A stretch of DNA of 64,000 nt from Sorghum bicolor (taxonomy: Eukaryota; Streptophyta; Magnoliopsida; Poales; Poaceae): assembly GCF_000003195.3 (NCBI RefSeq), contig NC_012878.2, positions 14,523,329 through 14,587,328 on the forward strand, read 5' to 3'. Below, piece after piece: positions 46,598 to 59,031 of the stretch. The stretch's first letter is position 1. The number at the start of each line of letters is the position of its first letter. A program made the translations under genes and the position numbers. The notes beneath the pieces were generated by a model. That model was not told the DNA's origin. It did not search any database and worked only from the letters and a program-made list of their open reading frames with translations.

Positions 46598-47028
46598 AAG
46601 TAAAAGTTTGGGCTCAGAAGATTCATTTCCGCCCCCTTTGAAAATTGATGAAAACTACATTAAATAGATGGCGACAAATGATGACCAATTTCGCAACAGT
46701 ACTCACGGCGGGCAAATGCACATATATTCGTGCGCGCGCCTTGTAGCACATTCCAAAATTGTTGGAAAAAGAAAAAAAAAGAAAACAAGAGCAGATTAAA
46801 TAAACTTTGCCGTCCAAATCAGTCCGGTCACTCATGATTAAATAATGAAGATAAGAAGAAGCTCGAGCCACACCACACCGCACTCATCACTCATCAAGCA
46901 CCCAGCAAACTTTCACTGCAGAAGAAGAGTGCAGGCCGCCACAGCTTTTCTTGGCTGAGATGGCGACCCCCACAGCCACGAAAAAAACTGGACCAGTTTG
47001 CCCACGCCTCCTGGCCTTCATTTTTTTC
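46598..47028. other. Upstream region of the aquaporin gene
   Basis: Probable promoter region. No element other than the TATA box at its end can be named with confidence. Confidence 0.4.
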
Positions 47029-47035
47029 TATAAAA
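47029..47035 (+). promoter_or_regulatory. TATA box of the aquaporin gene
   Basis: TATAAAA in CTATAAAACCAGGCG, 209 bp before the start codon. This leaves a 5' leader of roughly 180 nt. Confidence 0.75.
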
Positions 47036-47243
47036 CCAGGCGAGGCGCGCCACTCGGCCGGAGCCCATGTCCCACCCTCCTCCTCCTCCTGTTGATCAAA
47101 ATATCTCGCTGCGCTTTTGCGAGTCCTTTTCCCTCCAAGGAACAGAAACACCCGGCGCTTTTACCCCACCCGCACCCGCTTTCCCCTCCCGGCCAAGAAC
47201 AGGAGCAACAACAAGGCTCCTCCTCGAGACATTCCATTCATCC

Positions 47244-49510
47244 ATGGCGAAGCTCGTGAACAAGCTGGTCGATTCGTTCGAGGAGCAAGACACCCCGGAC
47301 GTCGGCTGCGTGCGCGCCGTGCTGGCCGAGCTCGTCCTCACCTTCCTCTTCGTCTTCACCGGCGTCTCCGCCGCCATGGCCGCCGGTACGTACTTGTCCG
47401 TGCATCCACCTCCCTCCTCCTCTGTCTCTCTCTCTGTCTCTCTCTCTCTCCGGTCTTCAATTTCCTTCTATTTTTAATTCCGGCTAGGAATTAGTTAGGG
47501 AAAGAAAAGGTTTCTTTTTTCCCCCTAATAATAATAAATAACTAATCTTTGTTCCGGGACGTGCGTGCGTGGTTCTGAACGGGGCAGGGTCCGGCGTGAA
47601 GCCCGGCGAGGCTATGCCGATGGCGACGCTGGCGGCGGTGGCAATCGCGCACGCGCTGGCAGCCGGCGTACTGGTGACGGCCGGGTTCCACGTCTCCGGC
47701 GGCCACCTCAACCCCGCCGTGACGGTGGGGCTCATGGTGCGCGGCCACATCACCAAGCTCCGGGCGGTGCTCTACGTCGCCGCGCAGGTGCTGGCGTCCT
47801 CCCTCGCCTGCATCCTGCTCCGCTACCTCAGCGGCGGCATGGTACGTCCACTTCCTCTTCCACGCGCGCCGATCCATGGATCTCATCTACCTGTTTTTAC
47901 TCTACGTAATTACTGCTGTCCTTGACGAATTCGCGGTAAAAGGATGTGGGGGGAAAGAAGAGAGGGGACCAGAAATTGTCGGATGGCGATTGTTTCGGCA
48001 GAATTTGGCCGGCCATGCTTGTCTGTCTCAGATCAACTTGGGCTGGGCTCGAACGTGTCAAGAGCCTCTATGTTGGATCTGGCCCTTGGGCTTTAGTGGG
48101 CTTATGGATAATTAGTTCCTTCATTGATTTTGTTACTTTTATTAGTTCACTCTGCTTATTTGCTCATAAAAAAAGTTCACTCTGCTTATTTTGATCTTTG
48201 TAATAATAATAATAAAAATAAATAAAAGGTCAAAGAAAACATATTTATCACATAACAAAAAAAACTGATGTTTTTTTCCAGCGCCGTTTACTGTTTGCTA
48301 AAAGTAGTAAAAAATGAACTAAAAATAAACAGTGACCATCAGAATGCTCCAAAATAAGGTGTAGGGGGAGCCTTACAATTCATACTCCCTCTATTCTTAA
48401 TTATAAGATGTTTGGTTTTTCTAAATATATAGGTTTTGCTATGCACTTAAGTACAGTAATTTGGAATGGAGAGAATAATTGATATAAGTCAGATTGCTTC
48501 CTTTGGAACACAAAGTAAACATGACAAACTTGGATATGCATCTGTTAAGTTCAGAATGCGCAGATTAGAATAGATTGGATGCAGTCTTATCTTATTGTGA
48601 GCTTGATAGTTTTCATGAATGTGACCCTATAAAAAACGTTTTCATGCATCCTTGTACAGTTGAGGTTCGGATTTCATAGAAGCTTTTAGAATTTTCCATT
48701 GTTAACAATATATTTTCACCAAGGTTGTGGCTACTTGGTCTATATGACCATGAATTTTATCTGATGATGTGGTTTCCTAAGTTGGTAGGTACCATTCTGC
48801 CTTACCTACCTATCTGGTTCATGAGCTTCTGCGTTTTAGGAGTCATAAAGGATACTCAGATTTGGCGATGTATGTTTTGGTTTGCATAACAGTTGCTCGT
48901 GAAGTTACCAATCAAACATGGCCTTTCAGATTTAGAAGAGTTAATATATCACATGGTCGAGTAAAGCCAAGAGATGGACTAAAATCATACTTATCTTCTA
49001 TGACGGCAGTGAACTGACCAATAGTTGTTTAACGTCACTTTTTCCATCATGAATTAAGAATGGAAGCTGCTGAAAACGACTACTAGTCGAGCAGCACCAG
49101 CAAAACTTGCAGTACTGACGAAAATGTGAAAAATGCAGGTGACCCCGGTGCACGCCCTTGGCGCGGGCATCAGCCCGATGCAGGGCCTGGTGATGGAGGT
49201 GATCCTCACCTTCTCCCTGCTCTTCGTCACCTACGCCATGATCCTGGACCCACGGAGCCAGGTCCGCACCATCGGCCCGCTGCTGACCGGCCTCATCGTT
49301 GGTGCCAACAGCCTCGCCGGTGGCAACTTCAGCGGCGCGTCCATGAACCCGGCACGGTCCTTCGGGCCAGCCCTGGCCAGCGGGGTCTGGACAAACCACT
49401 GGATCTACTGGATCGGCCCGCTGCTTGGCGGGCCCCTGGCCGGGTTCATCTACGAGTCTTTGTTCATTGTGAACAAGACGCACGAGCCGCTGCTCAATGG
49501 AGACATCTGA
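47244..49510 (+). CDS. TIP4: Tonoplast intrinsic protein, TIP4 class (aquaporin); three exons
   Basis: A water and small-solute channel of the vacuole membrane. Exons are 47244-47385, 47588-47841 and 49139-49510, with GT-AG introns (donors GTACGT; acceptors GGGGCAG and AATGCAG). The spliced protein is 255 aa, normal for TIPs. It starts [12 protein letters not shown] and has six hydrophobic helices and two NPA loops (N89-P90-A91 in [10 protein letters not shown]202-P203-A204 in SGASMNPAR). By spacing against known TIPs the selectivity filter is H69, S190, A199, R205, which fits TIP4-type pores. The wording of the protein is very close to grass TIP4 proteins as I remember them. Intron 2 (1.3 kb) holds a MITE fragment. 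The exact TIP4 number cannot be given. Single plus-strand gene, no frameshift. Confidence 0.95.
48383..48475. mobile_element. Stowaway-like MITE in aquaporin intron 2
   Basis: CTCCCTCTATTCTTAATTAT at the left and TTTGGAATGGAGAG at the right are approximate inverted ends. It is short and degenerate. Confidence 0.55.
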
Positions 49511-49943
49511 CGAACCATCGGCCTGCCCTGTGGCTGTGGGCAGGGCAGTCAGCATGGTTGGTTCATGCTTGTTTCTGTAAAATAGTTCATTGTCTACAAG
49601 CATGATGGATACATATATTGGTCAAGGTAATTAGAGAGGGTTGCTGTAAAATAGTTACCCTGGTATAGGATTGTTGGATGTAGAAATTGTTGATGGGCTT
49701 TGTATTTTTTTCCCCCTTTTCATGCCAAGGAATTCTTTTTTTTTTAGAGGGCGGGGTTCTGTCAAGGATTTGTTAAGGCTATTAGTAGTTAGCCATGTAG
49801 TAGAAAACTAGAGAATGGTATACGTGGGAGTGGGACCTGAAGTTTTTTCAGGTACACTGTAGTACTATTGTAATTTTGTCTTGAAGATGGAATTGGATGT
49901 ACAGAGTAAAAACTTCTCTTTTTTGGAATTTGCAGATCATGTT
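49511..49943 (+). other. Probable 3' untranslated region and downstream DNA of the aquaporin gene
   Basis: T-rich transcribed-looking sequence after the TGA stop. No unambiguous poly(A) signal can be chosen. Confidence 0.4.
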
Positions 49944-50188
49944 AGGCCTTGTTTAGTTCCAAAAAATTTTGCAAAATCGACACTGTAGCATTTTCGTTTG
50001 TATTTGACAAAAATTATCCAATCATGGACTAACTAGTCTTAAAAGATTCGTCTCGTCAATTTCGACCAAACTGTGCAATTAGTTTTTATTTTTATCTATA
50101 TTTAATACTCCATGCATGCGTTTAAAGATTCGATGTGACGGAGAATCTGAAAAATTTTGCAAAATTTTTTGGGAACTAAACAAGGCCT
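49944..50188 (+). mobile_element. MITE of the 'GGCCTTGTTTAG' family, copy F
   Basis: The best-preserved copy: AGGCCTTGTTTAGTTCC to GGGAACTAAACAAGGCCT (245 bp) with the core AAAAGATTCGTCTCGTCAATT. It is flanked by GTT and AAA. Confidence 0.88.
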
Positions 50189-51676
50189 AAATGATCCATG
50201 AATTTTACTAGTACAAAGGCGCGCGTGCATGAACACAGTGGCAGAATGGTGCGCCTGAACTGAATTTCATCCGTTGGACTATATGCACATGTTCTGCATG
50301 CATTGCGTTCGGATCACACACACACACTGGTCCCGTGGTCCGGACTGGATTCTTTCGACATACATAGCCCATGCCCCATAGTAGGACCATAATTCTCCAA
50401 TTCTATCGTCATCACATCTCAGTCTGTGCCGGGAAATGCGAGACGACTCGTCACCTACCGTGGAACATGATACACGTGTGGCGTGCCAAAGGAAAGACGG
50501 AGACCCATCGTGGTGCGCCCGTGATGCAGAGCAAGGCGTGGAAGTGCTCCAGCAAATGCCGTGAGAGTATTGGCTCTCAAGGATTCTAGAGTGGGGATCC
50601 AAAGACAATGGTTCTCTGATTCTCTCACTGTGAATGTTGTTTTCTTAATAAAGACACTCAAAAAGTGTCTCGTATATGATATTCATCAGGGAAAAACATT
50701 TGATAGTAAAAAAATTAGATCATTTGACATAAAACAAAATTTAAAAAGCATAAAAAAACCGATGCGGATCATCTTCTTCCTCGTCAACTGCCTGCTGCAG
50801 TCTAAGAATCAAACTAAATTGACAGTAAGGAAAACATACACTTGCAAATGCCCTCATGCATTTAGAGTTTTGAAGACCACGAAAACCACTCGCGTACTGG
50901 TAGTGTAATCAAGTACCCAATGAAACAAAAATTAGCTGGAGGATTTTTTTTTTATGGAACACAGATTTACAATCCTTCATCATCAGGAAATGTTGTTGGA
51001 GAAATCGGACCTTCTCATAGAATAGATCGAAAGAAGATGAAACCACCACATTAAAAGCCAATCAACTACTTCCCTTGATAAGCATACCAACTCCTAAGAT
51101 CTGAAAAGAACCAACAGATGTAACTGATCATACTATCACAGTATCACGCGCCGGGAGTTAAATAAAGCTATGTTTTCCGGGAATCTGTCTTTTCATTTCA
51201 TGCACTAGCGAGTAATTGTATTTATGTCTCCAATCAAAATGAATTAGGAGCTAGGCGAAGTCTTTTTTTTTTTTACTTTGCCGGCTCTGGCTCGTCCACG
51301 TATACTATAGCAAAGAGCCAAAGTCATTTAAAACTATGTCAAACTAGACCTAAACTATCACTACATAGGATGGTTCATGGATGGACCATGTAGTGCTGAA
51401 AATCCAGGACAGGAATCCTGAAATTGTTTTGGCCTTTAGGACCCACCTGGATGGGCCTAATATTGGGTTCAACTCAGATGAATCAAGTAAAGTGTGCCGT
51501 GTAGTTCTGTGTTGGGTTGGGTAGAAAGAGGCCCAGTTACATACATTTCAGAAGGGCTATTAGCCCATTACCGCGTGTATTATCGTTAGCATGGAATGAT
51601 GTTGAATTTTAGGAAGATATGCTCATATAGCATTTACAATTTATACATGGCATTGTGAAAAACAATAGTAATTGAC
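50189..51676. other. Intergenic DNA, no feature supported
   Basis: Several short frames on both strands (50208-50908) have no recognisable domain. There is a short CA repeat at 50317-50328. Confidence 0.5.
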
Positions 51677-51908
51677 TACTCCCTCCATTTCAAATTAGAA
51701 GTCATGTTAGCTTTAGTTTCTCAATTTTGATCAAATTTCTATAGAATAACATCTACAGTATCTAATAAGTGCACTCTCAAGATACACTGTATGGTGAACT
51801 GAATGAAACAATTTGATGTTGTACATATTGGTACACTACGCTATAGAATTTGTAAAAATTAGAGAAATTTAACCTACTACAAGCAAAACTGACTTAAGAA
51901 CGGATGGA
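51677..51908. mobile_element. Stowaway-like MITE (about 230 bp)
   Basis: Left end CTCCCTCCATTTCAAATTAG and right end CTGACTTAAGAACGGATGGA form an imperfect inverted pair. It is AT-rich and non-coding. Confidence 0.65.
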
Positions 51909-52438
51909 ATCATTTTTTTGTCCATTTTGAGAAAAGAAATTCAACTATAAAGGAAGCTACAAGAAACAGTTAGAACTTATGTGGGCTAATCACGAAGAAA
52001 AACTGACTGAAAATCACATGTGTTCTCAATAATGGTTTTCTCTAATAAGCTTAAAAATAGGAGAAGAGAAAAAAATAAAAGACCATAGTAAAAATAACCA
52101 AAAAATTAAAATAGAAAGAAGAGAAACAAAATGAAATGAAAATATTGCGGATTTAGCGTAGCTCAACTGGCTGGTGGTGAAATTGTATATATTTTTTTTA
52201 GGTGCTCATAGGGATATAGTGTATGGTCAGCAGTGAGGTCTTGATTTTGTCAATCTCGAGATTTATATGCATAAGGTGTGTGTGTGTGTTTTTTCCAAAG
52301 TGCTTTTGAATACATTTATAAGTATTTGCTACTATACCATGATTTACTAAGAAAGTAAATTGTTATTAATAAAGAAAGAAAGTGAAGAACAATAAGAGAA
52401 TGAAGATTGAGAGACTGTACCTGCTTCCCTAGCATACA
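51909..52438. other. Intergenic DNA, AT-rich, no feature supported
   Basis: No gene seen. A short GT run lies near 52278. Confidence 0.5.
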
Positions 52439-52566
52439 ATTCGCTGGAATTTAGCAAATGTTGCTATTGATTCTGATTTGTATACTTCATAGCGAAAGAA
52501 TAGTGTTTTTCTCTCATAACAAATCAGAATTGACAGCAGCATTAGCCAAATTTCAGCGAACCGAAT
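52439..52566. repeat. Hairpin-forming inverted repeat (about 128 bp)
   Basis: The arm ATTCGCTGGAATTTAGC, continuing to GATTCTGATTTGT, pairs with ACAAATCAGAATTGAC, continuing to AATTTCAGCGAACCGAAT, leaving a loop of about 35 bp. It is a MITE or hairpin relic. Confidence 0.7.
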
Positions 52567-52816
52567 AGGGGTCCTTGCACCAATGCGCAGCAGCGAACTC
52601 ATTCCACGGCCTGACCCTGCATTCCACCCAACCCCCTCCCCGCTGTTCGTCTCCGCATCTCACTCCGTCGCTCGTCCGTATGACAGAACAAGATGAAATT
52701 ATTTGGAGCAGGTCATGAAAGGAAAAGGGTTTCCTGAGAAATGGATTACTTGGGTGATGAGCACTGTCAAGAAAGGAAAATTAATCATAAATGTTACTAG
52801 GGAAAGAAGCAACTAT

Positions 52817-53339
52817 TGTTAGATTTGATCTCTTCCTGCATGGCCCAACGGCCATGCAGAAGGATCCGTTTTTTCTCCTGGATGGCCCAACGGCCAGATC
52901 CGCTACTGATCGGGGAGCCCCAGCCGTTCAATGGCTGGTGGGCCCCTGTCACCCTGCGGTATAAAGAGAAGAGAGGGGAGTCGGGGCACGCACCATGAAG
53001 TTGGCCGCCGCCAACACTCCCTCCCACATCTCTAACCCTAATCCGATCTAGAGGGTCGCAGGCAGTGACGGGAAGTTCCACCGCCGCCGCGCTACGACCC
53101 GGCGCCCTCTTCTTCACCTCCGGCAAGGCTACTCCGCGCGTCGAGATCCGACACTGATGGCGGATCCCGGTTCCTCTGCTATCAAAGGCGATGGTCTGCG
53201 TTTACCTACTCTTCTTTACTTTATGCACATCTAGACAATGTATTAGGTTCTCGAAATACTCAATGATTTACCTGTATTAGTTTCCACCCGGCTAATCCTC
53301 CGGTTAGCATATCCTAATTAAGTTGTTTTATTTCTATCA
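52817..53339 (+). repeat. 5' LTR of the copia element
   Basis: TGTTAGATTTG to TTTCTATCA, 523 bp. TATA-like GGTATAAAGAG at about 52959. Confidence 0.95.
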
Positions 53340-54598
53340 ATGGTATCAGCCTAATCTAATCGGATGTTAGCGTCGGGTTAAGTCAGATTAGATATAAGAG
53401 ATTAGAAGGAGGGGATTAAAATCAATCGAACCCAAAACCCTAACCCTAACTGCGCGCCGCTCAGATCAGGAATCAGCAAGAACCGGGCAAAAGGGGGGAG
53501 AAAACCTACCGAGATCGCCCTGTCTTAGTCTTTTAGACCGCCGTCGGCGGAATGTCGCACCCGCCCGAGTCTTGGCTCGCCGGGATGCTCGTGCGCGGGC
53601 AGATCAGGGCACCGCCTGCGCGGCCGCTCGACGACGGCGTGCTCTGCCATGGGCGAGCACGTGCGCCGGCGAGGGGTCCCGCGGCGGCGCCACCTTTCCT
53701 CCTCCCTGCTCCAGGTCGCCGGCGGCATGCTGCTGCTGCTCTCAGAGAAATGCGGCTGGGGAAGGGGAAAGAAGTGAGCTAGGGTTCAGGGGCCGGCCGG
53801 GGGGAGGGGTTTTTGTTGCCCCCCCCCCCGACTCTCACGCGTGTCCGTTGATCTGTGCGGACGGCTGAGATTCGCCGCAGGGCAGTCGGGCCGCTCGGCC
53901 CAGGCGGGCGCCTCCGCCTCGCCCTTGCGGGCCGTTTCGGCCGCTAGGCCGAATGGTTCGCCCCGGCCCAATTAGCCATGTAAATCTTTTTCCTTTTTTC
54001 AGAAAACTGAATTAGCACAAAACAAAAAAAAGGACACCCACAGGCCGGCCCAACTAAGAGTTTAGCGCGCAGGATGGGCCGTCTTGCTTGATTTAGCCCA
54101 GTAATTCGTTTTTTCTTTTTTCCAGAAACTGTTTTAGCATTATTTTTTGATTAGTTTCAGTATCAGTTTAAATTTTTGTTAAACTTTTGATCCAACGTGA
54201 TAAATTTTTCAGAAAATATTAGATACATTTCTGGAAATTATTATTAGTACATTTATTTCACGTTTTCCGCTGCTTAGTAATTTTAGTTGCTCCTAAATTA
54301 AATTCAAACCAACGGGCGAATTTAATTTTAGGAAAAATTAAGACTTAGAAAATTTTATAATATTGTTATTTTCTGACCAACGTTGATGATATCAATATTA
54401 TAATTGTTTACCTCATCAGTTATACTGCATTAATTTTATTTTCTGCCCAACGGTGATGTAAAATCAATGCAGAAAGGGATTGTATGTATTAATACTGACC
54501 AACGTTGTTTTAATACATGCAATTTATATTAAGCTATTTGTTTTTTAATTAAGTCACCTCACAAATCTTGTATCTAAATTTCAGGATTCACCAACTAG
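53340..54598 (+). other. Copia 5' leader, 1.26 kb
   Basis: Begins with the primer site. A GC-rich block (53450-53970) with a C10 run near 53820 is followed by AT-rich DNA. The open frames in the GC block (both strands) are composition effects. An acceptor-like TTTCAGG lies about 20 bp before the gag frame, so gag might be spliced. Confidence 0.6.
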
Positions 54599-54922
54599 GT
54601 GTCGTTGATTCCAACACTCAACGGGACCAACTACAAGTTGTGGCATCAGCAGTATGAGTTAGCCCTTGTCATGACAGACAATGCCTTAGCCTTCAACGAA
54701 CCGTGTGCTGTTGAACCAGCAGAACCGGTATGTGAAGAGAATGAGACTGAGGCAGCGTTTGTAACATGCAAGCGTGACCATGCCACAGTGAGAATGAGCT
54801 ATGACCTTGCAAAGAAGCAATGGGACAATTCAAATAAGAAATATCTGACACTGGCTAAGGCGACTATTTCAGAGCCTATTAGGGATCACTTCCTGAGTGT
54901 GCCACCATCACTGAGTACTTAG
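54599..54922 (+). pseudogene. Copia gag, first part, without ATG and frameshifted
   Basis: The frame reads SLIPTLNGTNYKLWHQQYEL, the usual start of copia gag, but the expected ATG is GTG (54599). A frameshift near 54895-54905 leads to a stop (54920) in this frame, while the next frame continues the gag (TEYLEKVKN). Confidence 0.8.
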
Positions 54923-54969
54923 AGAAGGTCAAGAACTAGTTTCATGGGACCACTAAGACCCAAGCAAGC

Positions 54970-55905
54970 ATGCTTATTAGAGAACTCATTACTAAGAAGT
55001 ACACAGGTGGTGGTGTCAGAGAGCACATACTGAGATTGAACTCCTTAGCATCTAAGCTCGCATTGATGAAGATGGAACTTCCAGAACCATTTATCATTCA
55101 TGTGATTTTTTCCTCTCTGCCTAAGGAGTTTGAGGCTTTTGTTGTGAGCTACAACATGGCACCTGAGGAATGGAACTTAGATAAGCTCATTGGTCAATGT
55201 GTGCAGGAGGAGGAGAGACTTAAGGACTCACGGGGAGACTCTGCTCTCTTTGTGAGAGATAATAAGAAAAAGTTCTATAATAAGAATGCCAAACCACAAG
55301 GGAAACCAAAGTGGGATGGCAGCTCCTCCTCTAGTGCTCAGGCTAAGGCCCCTCATGGAAAGGCACCTCAGCAACCTCAGCAGGACAACAGGGCCCAGGC
55401 TGATAACAAGCCACAATACACCAACAAAAAGAAGCCCTGGCTTGACCCTGATCAGTACTTGTTCTGTGAGAACAGAGGCCACCAGCAAAAGGATTGCGTT
55501 GGTTTCCTGAAATTCCTTAATAGAAAAGGTGAGGACTTAGTTACATTTGTAGATGAATCCTTGTATTTAAGTTATGATAAATCTACTTGGTGGATTGACT
55601 CAGGTGCAACAATTCATGTTGCTAATTCTTTACATGGATTCCATACGAGGAGAACCCTACAAAAAGGAGAAAGAACAATTAAGGTGGCAAATGGAGTACA
55701 GGCCGACGTCGAAGCCATTGGCGACTTGTCTTTAGCATTATTAGATGGTTTTGTACTTAGGCTATCAGATGTACTTTTTGTTCCCTCTTTGCATCGCAAC
55801 TTAATAAGTGTTTCTAAATTAGATGATGATGGATTGGCATGCCATTTTGGAGATGGCAAATGTAAGCTACTATTTCATAATAAGTGTGTTGGTCTTGCCT
55901 TCTGA
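54970..55905 (+). pseudogene. Copia gag C-terminus and protease
   Basis: Gag continues with LIRELITKKYTGGGVREHIL and SSLPKEFEAFVVSYN. The zinc knuckle is YLFCENRGHQQKDC, missing its first Cys. The aspartic protease signature WWIDSGATIHVAN is intact (about 55588). The frame stops at TGA 55903-55905. The next codons continue the same frame into integrase, so this is a premature stop in one gag-pol frame. Confidence 0.85.
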
Positions 55906-55920
55906 CAAGACAAACTTTAT

Positions 55921-58008
55921 TTGTTATCAATTTTTGAGAATGTGAATGCTATATCCAGTGTGAATGAGACAAACTCCTCGTCTATGAATGTAAATAGAAA
56001 GCGTAAGAATCATCAGCATGACTCTTCGAAATTGTGGCATTGCAGATTAGGCCACATTTCGAGGGGGAGAATAGAAAGATTAGTCAAAACTGATATTCTT
56101 CCGCCATTAGAACTCTCAGAATTAGATCAGTGTATTGATTGCATCAAAGGAAAGTATGTTAAGAAAATTAAGAAAAATGCCAAACGAAGTGCAGGAACCT
56201 TAGAAATAATCCACACAGATATATGTGGACCTTTTCCTGTTAAAAGTGTGGATGGTTATGATTCATTTATAACATTCACAGATGATTATTTACGTTTTGG
56301 CTACATCTATCCAATAAGAGAAAGATCAGAAGCTTTAGAAAAGTTTAAGATATTTAAAGCTGAAGTAGAAAATCAGCACAGTAAGAAAATTAAGATAGTA
56401 AGATCAGACCGTGGTGGGGAATATTATGGGCGACATACCCCATATGGCCAGGTTTCAGGACCTTTTGGAAAGTTCCTACAGGAAAATGGCATAGTTGCTC
56501 AGTATTCCATGCCAAGAGAGCCTCAGCAGAATGAAGTAGCTGAAAGAAGAAACCGTACCTTAATGGATATGGTAAGAAGCATGATAAGCTACTCTACCTT
56601 ACCAAAACGTTTGTGGATGGAGGCGTTAAAAACCGCTATTCACATTCTTAATCGAGTACCTAGTAAGTCGGTGCCTAAAACACCGTATGAGTTGTGGACA
56701 GGCAAAGTGCCCTCACTTAATCATTTAAGGGTGTGGGGTTGTCCTGCTGAGGCAAAAGTTTTCAACCCAAATTTAGGAAAATTAGATCCTAAGACAGTCA
56801 GCTGCCATTTCATTGGCTACCCAGAAAGATCAAAAGGCTACCGCTTTTATTGCCCTGACAGGCAAACAAAGTTTGTAGAAACAAGACACGCTGAGTTCTT
56901 AGAAGATGGTATGATCAGGGGGAGCAAGGTAGCGCGAAAAATTAGTCTCGAGGAGAAGCGGGTTTATGCCCCTACTCCAATGCTACAAGAATCATACTTC
57001 ACGCTACCTATTGTTGCTACACCAGCAGTGCTAGACACTGTAGTGCCAGCACCTGTTGTTAGTTCTCCATTGCCGACACTTGATGAGAACCTGGAACCTG
57101 TCCCTCAGGATCCGTTAGAACCACCAGTCGTGCAACAGGAAGAACAACAACAGCCCCATATAGCGCCAAACAATGAGAACCTTAGAAGGTCACAAAGAAC
57201 TAAAAGATCAGCTATATCAGATGATTATGAGGTTTATGAAACCGAAGAATTTCATATGGAAGATGATCCCACTACATATGAACAAGCCATGAGAAGCAAA
57301 TACGCTGCAAAGTGGTTAGAAGCTATGAGAGATGAGATAAAATCCATGGATTCCAATAAAGTTTGGGAACTAATGGAGATTCCTAAGGGAGCTAAGAAGG
57401 TTGGTTGCAAATGGGTTTATAAAACTAAGTATGACTCCCAAGGGAATGTCCAAAGACATAAGGCACGTCTCGTAGCAAAAGGGTTTACCCAAAGAGAAGG
57501 AATTGATTACAACGAGACTTTCTCTCCTGTCTCGTGTAAAGATTCTTTTAGAATAATAATGGCGCTAGTAGCACATTTTGACTTAGAATTGCATCAGATG
57601 GATGTTAAGACGGCGTTCCTTAATGGGGATCTTGAGGAAGATGTTTACATGGCACAGCCGAAAGGTTTTGTCATGGAAGGTAAAGAAAATATGGGATGCC
57701 GACTAAGAAAGTCTATTTATGGGCTAAAACAAGCTTCAAGACAGTGGTATTTGAAGTTTGATAATACAATTAGAAAGTTTGGGTTTAAGGCAAATGTAGA
57801 GGACAATTGTGTTTATGCAAAGTTTAAGAATGCTAAGTTCATCTTCTTAGTCCTATATGTGGATGACATTTTGCTGGCAAGCAATGATGTTAGTCTACTA
57901 TTGGAGACTAAGAAGTTCTTGTCCTCACATTTTGATATGAAGGATCTGCTGAAGCCTCTTTTGTTCTGGGAATTGAGATTCACCGTGATAGAAATAGAGA
58001 GGTTTTAG
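55921..58008 (+). pseudogene. Copia integrase and reverse transcriptase
   Basis: In frame with the preceding gag-protease. GAG-pre-integrase finger ([18 protein letters not shown]), integrase core with [19 protein letters not shown] and [11 protein letters not shown] (D, D, E all present), then reverse transcriptase [40 protein letters not shown] and the catalytic YVDD in [12 protein letters not shown]. The order integrase before RT marks Ty1/copia. A frameshift near 57950 ends the frame in [11 protein letters not shown]; the pol continues in another frame. Confidence 0.9.
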
Positions 58009-58819
58009 GGCTGTCACAGAAAGCATACATAGATAAGATTCTTAAGAAATATGGTATGCATAAGTGCAGTCCATCACCTGCACCCATTGTCAAGGGCGAT
58101 AGATACGGGGAACATCAGTGTCCCAAGGATCAGATAGAGCTCGAGCAAATGAGTTCAGTACCTTATGCTTCAGCTGTCGGAAGTTTACAATATGCTCAAA
58201 TTTTTACTCGCCCTGACATAGCTTTTGTTACCGGGTTACTTGGCACATATCAGAAGAATCCAGGTGTAGAACACTGGAAATTAGTTAAGAAAGTCTTGTG
58301 TTATTTGCAGGGCACAAAAGGCTTCATGCTAAACTATAGAAAGACAGACTCACTAGAGATAGTGGGTTTCTCAAATTCAGATTATGCAGGGGATGAAAAG
58401 AAAATCCACGTCAGGCTACATATTCACCCTTGCAGGTGGGGCTATATCGTGGAAAAGCTCCAAACAACCTATTGTTACATCATGTACGATGTACGCTGAG
58501 TTTGTAGCATGCTATGAGGCCTCGGGGCAGGTAAATTGGCTTAAGAAATTTTTAAGTGGTAGACAGCATTGAGAGGCCACTTAAGTTGTACTGCGACAAT
58601 AATCCCGCAGTTGAATATGCTCACAACAATAGGTCAAGTGGTGCTGCCAAACACATTGACATTAGGTACTATGTTGTGAAAGAAAAAGTTCAGGATCATA
58701 TTATAAGTCTAGAGCATATTAAGACGGACAATATGTTAGCGGATCCACTCACAAAAGACTTACCACCCAACGTGTTCAGAAAACACGTAGCCGGTATGGG
58801 TTTAAGGGAAAGCCTATGA
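58009..58819 (+). pseudogene. Copia RT end and RNase H, several frameshifts
   Basis: Pieces in three frames: SSVPYASAVGSLQYAQIFTR and IVGFSNSDYAGDEK (58056-58400), STSGYIFTLAGGAISWKSSK (58390-58500), then LYCDNNPAVEYAHN, HIDIRYYVVKEKV and MLADPLTKDLPPN (58580-58800). These cover the RT connection and the copia RNase H with its ADPLTK tail. At least two frameshifts prevent a product. Confidence 0.85.
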
Positions 58820-59031
58820 TCACTGAACACTTAGGGCCATTTAGTTAGAACTCTGTTTTCAAATTAGAGAGATATACTGTAGCCGTTAAGTCCAACGGAA
58901 GATTTTTTTCTGTGACGATGAGACGCGCTCTGTGCACTTCTTTATAATGAAACAGAGCTAAGTGATTAGTTTATTAAGTTAATGTTAAGATGAGATTAAG
59001 GTAAGTTATTAGAAGAGATCAAGGGGGAGAA

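Noticed and set aside
53552..53971. GC-rich frames in the copia leader
   Set aside because: Open on both strands, no domain, located between the primer site and gag.
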